Assembly (NCBI RefSeq): GCF_019175385.1
Contig: NC_083346.1
Span: 59,921,821-59,985,820, forward strand
Source: Lycium barbarum
Taxonomy: Eukaryota; Streptophyta; Magnoliopsida; Solanales; Solanaceae
DNA length: 64,000 bases
Direction: 5' to 3'
Shown in pieces: positions 10,956 through 22,817 of the stretch. Position 1 is the stretch's first letter. The number at the start of each line of letters is the position of its first letter. The notes under the pieces are model-generated. The model was not told the origin of the DNA. It saw only the letters and a list, made by a program, of their open reading frames with translations, and did not search any database. The translations under genes were made by a program, and so were the position numbers.

Positions 10956-12160
10956 GTCACGATCCAAATCAGAGGGCCACTGCGGGACTCGGGCTTTATT
11001 TATCGAGCACTAACATGACATACATTTATAATTGTAAAAATATACATAGGTGGGCCAGAAGGGCCATTATACGACAACCTACTAATTCGTGTAAAGTAGA
11101 CTAAAAAACTCTCAAGCCAAAAGGACATACATATAAATATATACATAACTGGACATGCTAGTACGTGCCGACAAGGCTGTCATGAACATCTATATGACAA
11201 AACATAGACCGGCACGGCCATACAACATCTATATACATGACAATTGTCCACAAGCCTCTAAAGGAGTGCATAAACATCATAAGGTCGGGTCAAGGCACCA
11301 CCATACCCATGAGTATACAAAAATAATACCAATAAGAGAACAACAACTCCGGGACAAGTGGAGTGCTCCAATACCAACGCTGAGTTGGGAAACCTACTGA
11401 TGTGAACCGTCACCCTGTCTATCTGAACCTGTAAGCATAAAACATAGCGTCCCCAGGCAAAGTGACGTAAGTATGAATAAAGTACCGAGCATTTAAGGTA
11501 GAAAATAGCCTGAACATCTGAAATGCCTCTAAGGGCCATGCTATGCATAAGTACAGTATACATGTGTATATAATACCTTTATACATATATATGCCTATAT
11601 AATTCCTTCAAGCCTCTGTAGGCTTCCTCATCATAAAATCATATATACATAGATGCATGAGTGTGATAGAGATACAGTTAGAGCCTATCGGAGTGACATA
11701 AGGTCATTGCACCTTCAATTACATTATGAAAATCAATACCATTAATATAAGCCTCAATAGATCGTAAGGATCATATATATAGACATACTTGGAACAACAT
11801 TATAAGGAAAGGAACAACATGGACAACCTTTGTTAATAAGAGTAGATTCGTTATGGAATACCGTATCGTTTATGTTCGGTTTTACCTTAGATCATGCCAA
11901 AAGAAGGAGGGTTAGCCTTAACATACCTCAATCTCCTTTACAGTATTTCCAATGTAGCCTATAATATAACTCAATCTACATTAGTACAATAAGGATTATG
12001 TTTAATGTCGGGGAGAGACTTAATCGAATCCCTACGTTAGAAACTATCTATATAAATTTGGGCGGCATATCCCTATAACATTGACTTCATCCAACTCCAC
12101 ATATCAATAACAACAATTCATAGTAACACAACAAGTAAAACACCAACAATAAGATGTGGT
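10955..12160 (-). repeat. LTR piece on the right of M1, minus strand, truncated
   Basis: Read on the minus strand this is the 3' part of an LTR ending in ATCGTGACA at 10955. It has the conserved stem-loop region (about 11428-11468 in plus coordinates) and GAGGCTTGTGGACA-like sequence as in the solo LTR at 47501. The LTR start (TGTTACACC) is not found. Similarity fades near 12160; that boundary is approximate. Confidence 0.65.
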
Positions 12161-12583
12161 GATTATTCAGACTTGAGTAAATTAAGTTTCAACTAAAGTT
12201 CTGATTTTGCCATTATGGGCCCAGGGCTATCTTCTAAGGGTCGTTCCGAATTCATCTAGGAATATAGCTATTAGGGTGTTCATAGACTCGTTGATAATAT
12301 GAGATACTTATTTGATTAGACTTATTTCTTTCGGATGCATTCCAAAAAGGGAAGAAGTTCCAGATGGATGGTTTGTGGCTCCTGTTCGGCTTTCAAGGTA
12401 TGTTATGGCTTAGTTACGTCTAGACTTTGATGAGGGATACGTATGTAATTAGTAGTTATTGATTGAGAAGGTATGATTAGTCCTTCGGGCATGGTGTGGA
12501 GGTGAATTCCAAATAGGTTTGTATCATCAATTGTTATGTGGGCTTGTCGCCATATTTGCTTGCGATTATGAATAGGGTTAGAG
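12161..12583. other. Unassigned repeat-like DNA left of M2
   Basis: I see no gene. It is the left half of the site into which M2 inserted and ends with the TSD copy TAGAG (12579-12583). It contains AAGGTATGTTATGGCTTAG, which resembles plus-strand LTR leader sequence, so it is probably part of the old LTR that resumes in pieces at 28800, 37785 and 50631. Confidence 0.4.
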
Positions 12584-14245
12584 TGTCACGCCCCGAACCA
12601 TGACCTGGGCGAAACACGACACTCGGTGCCTTACTGCTTGTGATCGAGCAAACCACATGGCTTGCTGAATCATTATGAGGCATACATGATCAGAATAGAA
12701 CATGAAATATGATGAGCTTTAAGAAAATACATGAAGTCATAATAATTAATAAAATACTTATTTAAAACACGAATGCACAACTACTATGAATTGAGCCAAA
12801 GATGGCTAAACAACTTGCATGTCAGACATAACTAAACAGGCTAGTCTATGAAACCTCTAATCACGAGTCTTAACTAGAAAAAGTACTTGCTGGGACAATG
12901 CCCCCAGCATACCTTTAAATGCATAACTGACAAAATAAAAATATTTGACTAAAACCCCGAATGAGATGGGGCTCACCAATAAGCTGATACGAGCGAATCC
13001 TACTGAGCAGATGTGGCTTCCTATAAATCTGTACCTGCATCGTTAAATGTAGGCCCCCAAACAATAAAAGGGGAAGTCAGCACATTGAATGTACTGGTAT
13101 GTAAAGCAACTGAATAAAATAACATGTGACATTGAAATAACATAATAGAGACTGACCTGAAACATGATCATGAACATGAGTACATATACATATATAACAT
13201 GTGTAAACTATCGTGAGTAGGGATAGCAGTAAATATAACCAACAACATGGTCTGGTACTTGCGTCCTACTAACAAAATACTCATACCTTGCCACAGACAT
13301 GAGATTTAATAATATTATGAAAGCATCCAGTCATTATGAGAGATCATCCTGAGCATGGGTGGAGCGATCCTCATCCTACGGTGGTTACGTAGTTTCAGGC
13401 TGTTTGAAGCCTTTTCGGTAATTAATACAACACCCAAAAACATGAACACGAAAAATAAGTGGCACTTGATGCCCATGGCTTTTCATGAATCATAACTTGC
13501 ATGTACATGGATATCATTCGTATTATTCCTGCACGAACTTATAAAACATATATAGCTTTTCTTGAAAATATCATAATAGTTCATAAACTTGCATGTAAGA
13601 ACCCATGGAATGCAAAGTATGGGCTTTCATGGATTACAGATTGATTCTCAATAATCAAAATGATGTATCAAGAACACAATGAAGAATTTATAACAATTTA
13701 ATACATTATATAACATGGTGCATGGACCTAGGGTTAGCATAAAAATGGTTAAAAGTCTTAGTTTTCGTAAAGCTTCATGGTTTATGGAAGAAGAAGTGTG
13801 GGGAAGAAAAAAGATGTTCCCACACATAGATAGTAACCCTACATACCTAGTAATGCTCCAAGGTTGAAATAATAATCTGAACTTGGAAGAAGAATTCCAA
13901 GGTTTACGCCTTGAGTCCTTAAATGGATTTTCTTGAAAACTCTATGTTAAGAACAATGATCTCATTGTTAGATTATGAGAAAACATGTTAGAATTGATTC
14001 AGAAGGGCTTGGATTGACTTACCTTGATGTTTTGGATTGTCGGGAGAGGAATACCTTCGTTCAGGGGTTTAGGGACTAGTAAAAATAAAAATTAGAACTA
14101 AAACTAAGTATTTATAGTTTCTGGTACGGCATGGGAAATACGGACCAAAATACAGTCCGTATTCTGAATTACGATCCGTAATTTTGGACAGTAATTAAGC
14201 ATGTTCAACAGGACAGAAACACTGTAGCACCTCCTTCGCAAATAC
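12584..14245 (-). repeat. M2 3' LTR, first part (3' end of the LTR)
   Basis: It starts in plus orientation with TGTCACGCCCCGAACC, the reverse of the LTR end. The paired stem-loop region is at about 13035-13073. It is interrupted at 14245 by E2, whose TSD AATAC is 14241-14245, and resumes at 22540. With 22540-22803 the LTR is about 1.93 kb. Confidence 0.92.
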
Positions 14246-14740
14246 TGTTATATCTCGTATTTTCGAACGTCTGATTATTTGTAAGCTGAGGTGGGGGCCA
14301 CACGTCAAGATTTTTTTTTTGGAACATGTGACAAGTTATATGAATCACATATGTAAAATTAAACACAACTCGTGAAGGGCCCTTGGGCCAAATCAAAGTG
14401 GAAGCCCTCCAAACGAATATTTTTAAGAAAACGTTTTCGGGTGACTTGACTTCGAGGGACAAAAACGGTATTATACGTTTGGAATTTGGAAAAGTACCAA
14501 GAAATAGAAGTTGTAGGTAATTGAAGTAGCTGTCCAACCATAGGTCGTGGGTTCTCAGTTGACGTCGGTGCAAGGAGACAAGAACGTTTTAAGGTCGAAA
14601 GGTCAGTGGGCTAGGCCCAACTCGGGACCAACCGGGTTAGGCCCAAAAAAAAAAAGGAAAATGAGGCCCAAATTTGTGAGGGGTTGCCGGCCAACATAGC
14701 CGAAGCCCATGATTTTATTAATTATCCATGTGATAATTAA

Positions 14741-14748
14741 TATAAAGG
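14741..14748 (+). promoter_or_regulatory. Putative TATA box in the E2 LTR
   Basis: TATAAAGG lies about 500 bp into the LTR, just before the leader-like stretch that ends at the splice donor. It is conserved in the 3' LTR. The call rests on motif and position only. Confidence 0.5.
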
Positions 14749-15010
14749 ATATATTAATGAGTCATATCTCATTTAGAAACTTCAAGAAACAAAGAAAGAG
14801 AGAAAGCAAGAACACCAAGAGCAAAATTAAGAGACCATTCGGCCCTAGCAAGGGATTTTCACCCCTCAAAAATCTTGATCCAAAAATTATTGTCTTGTGA
14901 TATTTCCACTAATTCAAGGGTCCTTTACAACTTGGTGTAGTTATTTTGGAAGAAAGGGCACTTGTTTCATCAATTTAACCACTTAGTCAAGTGAAGAAGT
15001 TGGGAGAAAA

Positions 15011-15018
15011 AGGTAAGA
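15011..15018 (+). promoter_or_regulatory. Putative 5' splice site in the E2 LTR
   Basis: AG/GTAAGA follows a run of A's. The equivalent site is kept in the 3' LTR (20212), E1 (4024), E4 (38414, 39214, 45632), E3 (37238 and 31348, minus strand) and E5 (55960). It pairs with the TTTCAG before gag. Confidence 0.5.
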
Positions 15019-16440
15019 ATTAATTCCTTTTTCTTGTGTTATGAAGGGTTGTTTGTGTTGTAGTATGTGGAAATGAGTAGAAAGTATGGAAATATGAAAG
15101 TTTGCAAAGTGGGTGTGTGTGTAGGCATGTAGCCGTGTGTGTGTAATGTTGTATGAATATGATGAGTTGAATTTTATGTTGTATTCTAGTTGTGGTTATG
15201 GTGAAATTTATATTGGAAATGAAAGTTGAATGAATTTGGTTGAAGTTGGAAATATAAGTGTTGGTCGTGTGGTATATGGAAGTTAAAATGGAAATGAACT
15301 AATTTTGTTTAATATGTTGGTTGTGTTGTTGTGATCCTTATAGTGTAAATGAAGGTTAAATAGGTTAAGTTGGCATTGAAATTGATTGTAGAAGATTATG
15401 TCATTTTTGTATGATTTTATGATATTATGGAAATGAAGTTGTTAAAGTGTGGATTGTTGTTGTTGAGTATGAATTTGTAAGTAGAAAATGTGTTGTGATG
15501 GTTTTGTTGTATATGTAAGAGTTTTGGATGGAATATGGAATTGATGGAATTGTTGAATATTGGATATATGGCTTGGAATATTCTTGGCCTATGTTTGAAT
15601 GATTTTAAATTAGTCTATGAATATGGAAATATTGATATTGACTTGAAAGTGCAAAGTTGAATTGGAAGTTGTTGCATTATTTGGAAAAGAACACTATTTA
15701 TGTTAAATTGCGTTTCTAGTCGATTGTGGATGTTGTTGGAATTGTTGTTGATATGGTTGTTGCTATTTGAGTCGAGTTGAATCTCGGGGATGTTGTATGT
15801 ATAAGGGAGATGCTGCCCAAATTTTTGTAGAAAAGTATAAGTTAAGATTCGAGTTGTAAAGGCCTGAAATTTCTAATTGGTAAACATGACCATATGTAGA
15901 TTTTGGGCGAAACGGAATTGAACTTGGACGAGCGTAAGGCGCAACTAAGGTATGTAAAGCTCACTCTTTCCTTCTTTTGGCATGTCCTATGTATACTAGG
16001 TCAAGACTTGAGCCTCGGGAACAATTCTGTCCATCGAAACCCGAGTTTGATTTTGAATACTATTCGTTCAATGTAATTGAACTATAATTCTTATGTTTTG
16101 TTAGAAGAGTGTCTAAACATCCATAACTTCCACAAGTGTATTCAGATTGCTTTGAAACTTTCTTGGATGACCCCATAAAGTCCAATGTTTGTAATTTATA
16201 TCCGCCACCTCGACTTGACCCGAGGTGGGCTCACAAGTTCCGAAACTTCCTTCGCTTGTCTCACTTGAGCTATTCTTGTATGACATAAAAGTAAGTATTC
16301 TGATATTCTGGATAAGCTACTTACCTTCTGTATTTTTCCTGATATACGATTCATGTGTGATGCATGATTCTGGCATGTGTGACTTATGTTTGGAAAGTAA
16401 TAAAGTTAGCACTTGTATTATTGTGTGCACTGTGTGGTAT

Positions 16441-16660
16441 TGACCGCTGGACTCCTGACCGCGGTATGTGCGACATTGACCGCTGGACACCTGACCGCGG
16501 TATGCCGCACTATGTGATGTTGACCGCTGGACCCCTGACCGCGGTATCTGCGACATTGACCGATGGACCCCTGACCGCGGTATGTCGGGTTTGGGATGCT
16601 AACCGCTTGACACTTGGTCGCGGTATGTGAGATAGTGACCGCGGGACTCTTGGCCGCGGT
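16441..16660 (+). repeat. E2 5' LTR minisatellite, about 6 units
   Basis: Units of about 36-43 bp each carry TGACCGCTGGAC and CTGACCGCGGTATG. The matching place in the 3' LTR has about 4 units, which accounts for the 76 bp length difference between the two LTRs. Confidence 0.88.
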
Positions 16661-17418
16661 AATTGTGTGTTGATTTTCTGTGTGTATGAGACAGAGATGT
16701 TCCTCAAAGGAAAGCAAAGTATTTTGGAATTTTGATTGCCGTATTTGTCTTCCGGAACCTTTTATGTATGATTTGTACGTCAGATGCAACACTTTGGTAT
16801 TTTGGCTATTGTGCTCACCTTCTGTACATTTTACTTCGGTTATGTCTTCGTTTACTGTACTTCATGCTTTGCATTCTCTGTACATCTTTCGTACTGACCC
16901 CCTTTCTTCGGGGGGCTGCGTTTCATGCCCGCAGGTACAGATTCACGTTTTGGTGACCCACCGGCGTAAGATTTCCCTTTTGCTGTTCGGAGTGCTCCCT
17001 TTGATCCGGAGCTGACGTTTTGGGTACATACTCTTCTGAAGTATATGTTTATGTTTATTCAGGGTACGGCGGGGCCCTGTCCCGCCATCTGATTATGTTG
17101 TTCCGTACTAGAGGTCTGTAGACATAGACGTGGGTAATGTACAGTTTTGTTTGGACGCGTTGTGTAAATTGTGTTTGGGTGGCCCATCCGCCGTGGCGGC
17201 CCTATCGGCCGCGTGTATGTATGTTTCGGTACGTTATGTATAGTATGATAGCCTTGCCGGCTTCTATGCAGTATATATGGTTGTTGGCACCAGTGTGGAG
17301 CCATGTCTGATATTCATTTATATACGAGTCGTCTGTATGCTGAATTTGGTAAATGAGCGCGTAGGGGAGCCCAGTTCGGGCACTAGTCACGGCCTACGGG
17401 GATGGGTCGTGACAGAAG

Positions 17419-17430
17419 TGGTATCAGAGT
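17419..17430 (+). other. E2 primer-binding site
   Basis: TGGTATCAGAGT starts 4 nt after the LTR end. It equals the initiator tRNA-Met complement except for its last base (T for C). Confidence 0.92.
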
Positions 17431-17606
17431 GGTTCGTCCTCGGATTGTCTACAGACCGTGTCTAGTAGAGTCTTGTTTATCGGTGTGTTGTGCACCACAT
17501 CTATAAACAGGAGGCTACAGGGCATTTAGGGTGTTATCTTTCCTTCTGGTCCTAGATCGTGCGATAGAGCTGTGTTATCAGGATGGTTCTTCCCTGACAA
17601 ATTGTT

Positions 17607-17618
17607 ATATTTTCAGCG
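17607..17618 (+). promoter_or_regulatory. Putative 3' splice site before E2 gag
   Basis: TATATTTTCAG ends at 17616, two bases before the gag ATG at 17619. TTTCAG stands at the same place before gag in E1 (689), E3 (34515, minus strand) and M2 (27850, minus strand), and before the internal region of E5 (57678). In E4 it reads TTTCAC. Confidence 0.5.
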
Positions 17619-19100
17619 ATGCCTCCGAAGAAGGCCACAGCCGCCCAGAAGGGCAAGTCTACAGCGGCAGGTGAGACCAGCCGAGCTCAGGTGACTACTA
17701 GGGCTCGTGCCCAGATTGAGCCAGATATTGTGCCTTCGACGGCCAGTTCTGCTATGCCACCAGTATCGGAGGGATTTGGAGCAGCCACAGCTGCAGCACA
17801 GGGGGCGGCTCCACCGCCAGCTCCCGCGACACCAGTACCTGTACCTCCAGCCGCCCAGCCAGGGGCGGATGATGGGACCCTGCGAGAGGCAGTCTAGCTA
17901 TTGACTCAATTGGTAGCAGGGCAGGTTTACAGACAGGGAGCAGGGGATGATCGTGTAGACAGACGCGATAGCCAGAGGGCCCATGATTTTCTGCTTTGTC
18001 GCCCACCAGAGTTTTCCGGGTCAAAGCCCGCAGAAGACCCTCAGGAGTTCATCCGACAAGTGCAGCGTACCCTGCGATTGATTAGTGCCTCCGAGACAGA
18101 GTCGGTTGAGTTGGCGTCGTACCGGTTGCACGATGTAGCAGCTAATTGGTACGAGTCTTGGATGTTGTCCAGAGGCGAGGGTGCCCCTCCAGCCGTATGG
18201 GGAGAGTTTACAGAGGCCTTCCTGGCCCATTTTCTACCTCCGGAGGTGAGGCGGGCCAGAGTAGACAGATTCCTGCTATTGAGACAGAGGGGCAGGAGTG
18301 TCAGGGAGTACAGCCTGGAGTTCGATTCGCTTGCCAGATATGCGCCCGCTTATTTCGCTGATATGACTGACCGGGTGCATCGGTATGTGATAGGGCTAGA
18401 TGATTATTTGGTTGACAGCTGCACGGTGATGGCGGCCCAGATAGGGATGAGCATTACCCATATACAGGCCCACGCCTAGAGTATGGAGGACCGACACCGA
18501 GGGCGTCAGCCTGACAGGGATTATGACAGGGGTCCGCCCAAGAGGTCCCGATCCGCGAGATATTCTGGAGAATCGTGAAGCAGGCAGCCTCAGCAGCAGC
18601 AGAGCAGATATCCTCCCCAACTAGCACCGAGCACACCCCCACAGTTCCCCGGTTGGGGACCGGATGGTGCAGAGTATCCAAGAGCAGGCCAGAGCTCTAG
18701 GGCTTCAGGCTTACAGATGGACAAAGGTTCCAGTCAGTGGCGGCCACCCCTACCCCGATGTCCTCACTGTAGGAGACACCACCAGGAGGGGGAGTGTCGT
18801 CATGCCACGGGTGCTTGCTTTACCTACGGCCAGCAGGGCCATTATATGAGAGATTGCCCACTCAGGGACAATGCCGGGGGAGCAGCTCAGCCTACCGGGT
18901 CAGTCGCCGGTTCGTCTTCCCCTTCCGTAGCTATACGCCCGATGGGACGGGGTACACCGGCCCCAGCAGGCCATGGCCGAGGCCGTGGCGGAGCCTCCAG
19001 TTCCGGCGGTCCATCGAATCGTCTATATGCTTTGACCAGCCTGCAGGACCCAGGAGCGTCACCAAGTGCAGACCCAGGTATATTATTAATCTTTTCTTAA
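17619..19100 (+). pseudogene. gag: E2 gag, three nonsense mutations
   Basis: It starts MPPKKATAAQKGKSTAAGET and stays in one frame to 19100. It is interrupted by TAG at 17895-17897, TAG at 18477-18479 and TGA at 18576-18578. Comparison with E3 and E4 indicates these were CAG, CAG and probably CGA, all C-to-T changes at CHG or CG sites. Capsid blocks are clear (LLCRPPEFSGSKPAEDPQEF, VELASYRLHDVAANWYESW). The first Cys cluster is CPHCRRHHQEGEC. The CCHC knuckle reads CFTYGQQGHYMRDC, with the second Cys replaced by Tyr. After 19080 a protease relic begins and soon loses the frame. Confidence 0.92.
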
Positions 19101-19145
19101 GAGATATGGGTATGGATAGATCTGTACTCTATCATATTATGTGAT

Positions 19146-19405
19146 TTTCTTCTTCTGGGTGTTAGTAAAACTAAGGTAATTTTCAACCCAATAGAACTAT
19201 ATGAGATAGCTATAAATATGGTATGGATGTTATGAGTAGACGGATGCTAGTCCCACCATCAGGCAAAGCTGAAAGGTTTTAGTATAGCGATGCTTGGGAA
19301 TGGAAGGAAATGAGTAGGGGAAAATAACTATGGTAGCGTTTGAAAATTTCTTGAAGGAAAGACAGAGACCTTCCCGAAGTACGATGAACCCCATAAGGTC
19401 AGTTG
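19146..19405 (+). other. E2 internal region between gag and PPT
   Basis: Short non-coding remainder. The stretch at about 19360-19400 (ccttcccgaagta, then atgaaccccataaggtcagt) matches the same place in E1, E3 and E4. No 5S segment is present. Confidence 0.6.
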
Positions 19406-19441
19406 AACATTCGAGGACGAATGTTCTAAAGGGGGAGAGGA
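19406..19441 (+). other. E2 palindrome and polypurine tract
   Basis: AACATTCGAGGACGAATGTT (19406-19425), then AAAGGGGGAGAGGA directly before the LTR start TGTTATATCC. Confidence 0.88.
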
Positions 19442-22400
19442 TGTTATATCCCGTATTTTCGAACGTCGGATTATTTGTAAGCTGAGGTGGGGGCCACACG
19501 TCAAGATTGTTTTTTTGGAACATGTGACAAGTTATATGAATGGCATATGTAAAATTAAACACAACTCGTGAAGGGCCCTTGGGCCATATCAAAGTGGAAG
19601 CCCTCCAAACGAATATTTTTAAGAAAACATTTTCGGGTGACTTGACTTCGAGGGACAAAAACGGTATTATACGTTTGGAATTTGGAAAAGTACCAAGAAG
19701 TAGAAGTTGTAGGTAATTGAAGTAGCTGTCCAACCATAGGTCGTGGGTTCTCAGGTGACGTCGGTGCAAGGAGATAAGAATGTTTTAAGGTCGAAAGGTC
19801 AGTGGGCTAGGCCCAACTCGGGACCAACCGGGTGAGGCCCCAAAAAAAACAAAAGGAAAATGAGGCCCAAATTTGTGAGGGGTGGCCGGCCAACATGGCC
19901 GAAGCCCATGATTTTATTAATTATCCATGTGATAATTAATATAAAGGATCTATTAATGAGTCATATCTCATTTAGAAACTTCAAGAAACAAAGAAAGAGA
20001 GAAAGCAAGAACACCAAGAGCAAAATTAAGAGACCATTCGGCCCTAGCAAGGGATTTTCACCCCTCAAAAATCTTGATCCAAAAATTATTGTCTTGTGAT
20101 ATTTCCACTAATTCAAGGGTCCTTTACAACTTGGTGTAGTTATTTTGGAAGAAAGGGCACTTGTTTCATCAATTTAACCACTTAGTCAAGTGAAGACGTT
20201 GGGAGAAAAAGGTAAGAATTAATTCCTTTTTTTTGTGTTATGAAGGGTTGCTTGTGTTGTAGTATGTGGAAATGAGTAGAAATTATGGAAATATGAAAGT
20301 TTGCAAAGTGGGTGTGTGTGTAGGCATGTAGCCGTGTGTGTGTAATGTTGTATGAATATGATGAGTTGAATTTTATGTTGTATTCTAGTTGTGGTTATGG
20401 TGAAATTTATATTGGAAATGAATGTTGAATGAATTTGGTTGAAGTTGGAAATATAAGTGTTGGCCGTGTGGTATATGGAAGTTAAAATGGAAATGAACTA
20501 ATTTTGTTTAATATGTTGGTTGTGTTGTTGTGATCCTTATAGTGTAAATGAAGGTTAAATGGGTTAAGTTGGCATTGAAATTGATTGTAGAAGATTATGT
20601 CATTTTAGTATGATTTTATGATATTATGGAAATGAAGTTGTTAAAGTGTGGATTGTTGTTGTTGAGTATGAATTTGTAAGTAGAAAATGAGTTGTGATGG
20701 TTTTGTTGTATATGTAAGAGTTTTGGATGGAATATGGAATTGATGGAATTGTTGAATATTGGATATATGGCTTGGAATATTCTTGGCCTATGTTTGAATG
20801 ATCGTAAATTAGTCTATGAATATGGAAATATTGATATTGACTTGAAAGTGCAACGTTGAATTGGAAGTTGTTGCATTATTTGGAAAAGAAGACTATTTAT
20901 GTTAAATTGCGTTTCTAGTCGATTGTGGATGTTGTTGGAATTGTTGTTGATATGGTTGTTGTTATTTGAGTCGAGTTGAATCTCGGGGATGTTGTATGTA
21001 TAGGGGAGATGCCGCCCAAAGTTTTGTAGAAAAGTATAAGTTAAGATTCGAGTTTTAAAGGCCTGAAATTTCTAATTGGTAAACATGACCATTTGTAGAT
21101 TTTGGGCGAAACGGGAATTGGACTTGGACGAGCGTAAGGCGCAACTAAGGTATGTAAAGCTCACTCTTTCCTTCTTTTGGCATGTCCTATGTATACTAGG
21201 TCAAGACTTGAGCCTCGGGAACAATTCTGTCCATCGAAACCCGAGATTGATTTTTAATACTATTCGTTCAATGTAATTGAACTATAATTCTTATGTTTTG
21301 TTGGAAAAGTGTCTAAACATCCATAACTTCCACAAGTGTATTCGGATTGCTTTGAAACTTTCTTGGATGACCCCATAAAGTCCAATGTTTGTAATTTATA
21401 TCCGCCACCTCGACTTGACCCGAGGTGGGCTTACAAATTCCGAAACTTCCTTCGCTTGTCTCACTTGAGCTATTCTTGTATGATATAAAAGTAAGTATTC
21501 TGATATTCTGGATAAGCTACTTACCTTCTGTATTTTTCCTGATATACGATTCATGTGTGATGCATGATTCTGGCATATGTGACTTATGTTTGGAAAGTAA
21601 TAAAGTTAGCACTTGTATTATTGTGCGCACTGTGTGGTATTGACCGCTGGACCCCTGACCGCGGTATCTGCGACATTGACCGCTAGACCCCTGACTGCGG
21701 TATGTCGTGTTTGGGATGCTAACCGCTGGACACTTGGTCGCGGTATGTGTGATAGTGACCGCGGGACTCTTGGCCGCGGTAATTGTGTGTTGATTTTCTG
21801 TGTGTATGAGACGGAGATGTTCCTCAAAGGAAAGCAAAGTATTTTGGAATTTTGATTGCCGTATTTGTCTTCTGGAACCTTTTGTGTATGATTTGTACGT
21901 CAGATGCAACACTTTGGTATTTTGGCTATTGTGCTCACCTTCTGTACATTTTACTTCGGTTATGTCTTCGTTTACTGTACTTCATGCTTTTCATTCTCTG
22001 TACATCTTTCGTACTGACCCCCTTTCTTTGGGGGGCTACGTTTCATGCCCGCAGGTACAGATTCACGTTTTGGTGACCCACCGGTGTAGGATTTCCCTTT
22101 TGCTGTTCGGAGAGCTCCCTTTGTTCCGGAGCCGACGTTTTGGGTACATACTCTTCTGATGTATATCTTTATGTTTATTCAGGGTACGGCGGGGCCCTGC
22201 CCCGCCATCTGATTATGTTGTTCCGTACTAGAGGTCTGTAGACATAGACGTGGGTAATGTACAGTTTTGTTTGGACGCGTTGTGTAAATTGTGTTTGGGT
22301 GGCCCATCTGCCGTGGCGGCCCTATCGGCCGCGTGTATGTATGTTTCGGTACGTTATGTATAGTATGATAGCCTTGCCGGCTTCTATGCAGTATATATGG

Positions 22401-22534
22401 TTGTAGGCACCAGTGTGGAGCCATGTCTGATATTCATTTATATACGAGTCGTCTGTATGCTGAATTTGGTAAATGAGCGCGTAGGGGAGCCCAGTTCGGG
22501 CACTAGTCACGCCCTACGGGGATGGGTCGTGACA
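19442..22534 (+). repeat. E2 3' LTR (3.09 kb)
   Basis: Near-identical to 14246-17414 apart from scattered substitutions and the shorter minisatellite. It ends GGTCGTGACA, followed by TSD AATAC. Stem-loop pair at 22018-22054. Confidence 0.96.
21640..21781 (+). repeat. E2 3' LTR minisatellite, about 4 units
   Basis: Same TGACCGC...GACCGCGG units as at 16441, with about two fewer copies. Confidence 0.87.
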
Positions 22535-22539
22535 AATAC

Positions 22540-22803
22540 GATAATCAAATATGGGCCTATTTCAAAATACGATCCATATTTAACAATATATATATTCCCC
22601 AAACCAAATTGCAGAATGAACAGTGATTTAGTTGCCAAATTACGATTTGAAATATGGGTCGTATACTGAAATACGGTCCGTATTTTGGAGCGTATATCCT
22701 CATCTGACAACTGAAGAGAAATTTCCAATTCCCACATACTTTATCTGATTTTCTAAGTCTAAAATCATGAATATAGCCTAGTTTAATGGTACGGGGTGTT
22801 ACA
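22540..22803 (-). repeat. M2 3' LTR, second part (5' end of the LTR)
   Basis: It continues 12584-14245 after E2. The plus strand ends CGGGGTGTTACA, so the LTR starts TGTAACACCCCG on the minus strand. It matches 28515-28794 of the other LTR. Several TACGG(T/G)CC-type half sites lie in it. Confidence 0.9.
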
Positions 22804-22817
22804 ATATCTCCCCCTTG
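22804..22817 (-). other. M2 polypurine tract
   Basis: The minus strand reads AAGGGGGAGATAT directly before the LTR start. The AACATTCG...CGAATGTT palindrome of the E family is absent here. Confidence 0.8.

Larger units (their letters stand above)
14246..17414 (+). repeat. E2 5' LTR (3.17 kb)
   Basis: It runs from TGTTATATCTCG to GGTCGTGACA. It contains a TATA-like box (14741-14748), a splice-donor consensus AAG/GTAAGA (15013), a minisatellite (16441-16660) and the conserved stem-loop pair (16898-16934). Confidence 0.96.
14246..22534 (+). mobile_element. E2: gag-only LTR retrotransposon nested in the M2 3' LTR
   Basis: It is complete, with both LTRs, primer-binding site, gag, PPT and a perfect TSD AATAC (14241-14245 and 22535-22539). 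The internal region is only about 2.0 kb and holds gag plus a short protease relic. RT, integrase and the 5S-containing module are all absent. The LTRs differ by roughly 1.5-2% by eye plus a minisatellite length change, so it inserted after M2 and before E3. Confidence 0.96.

Noticed and set aside
16441..16660. CRISPR-like array
   Set aside because: Repeat units are contiguous and imperfect with no unique spacers, lie in a plant LTR and vary in number between sister LTRs. It is a minisatellite.
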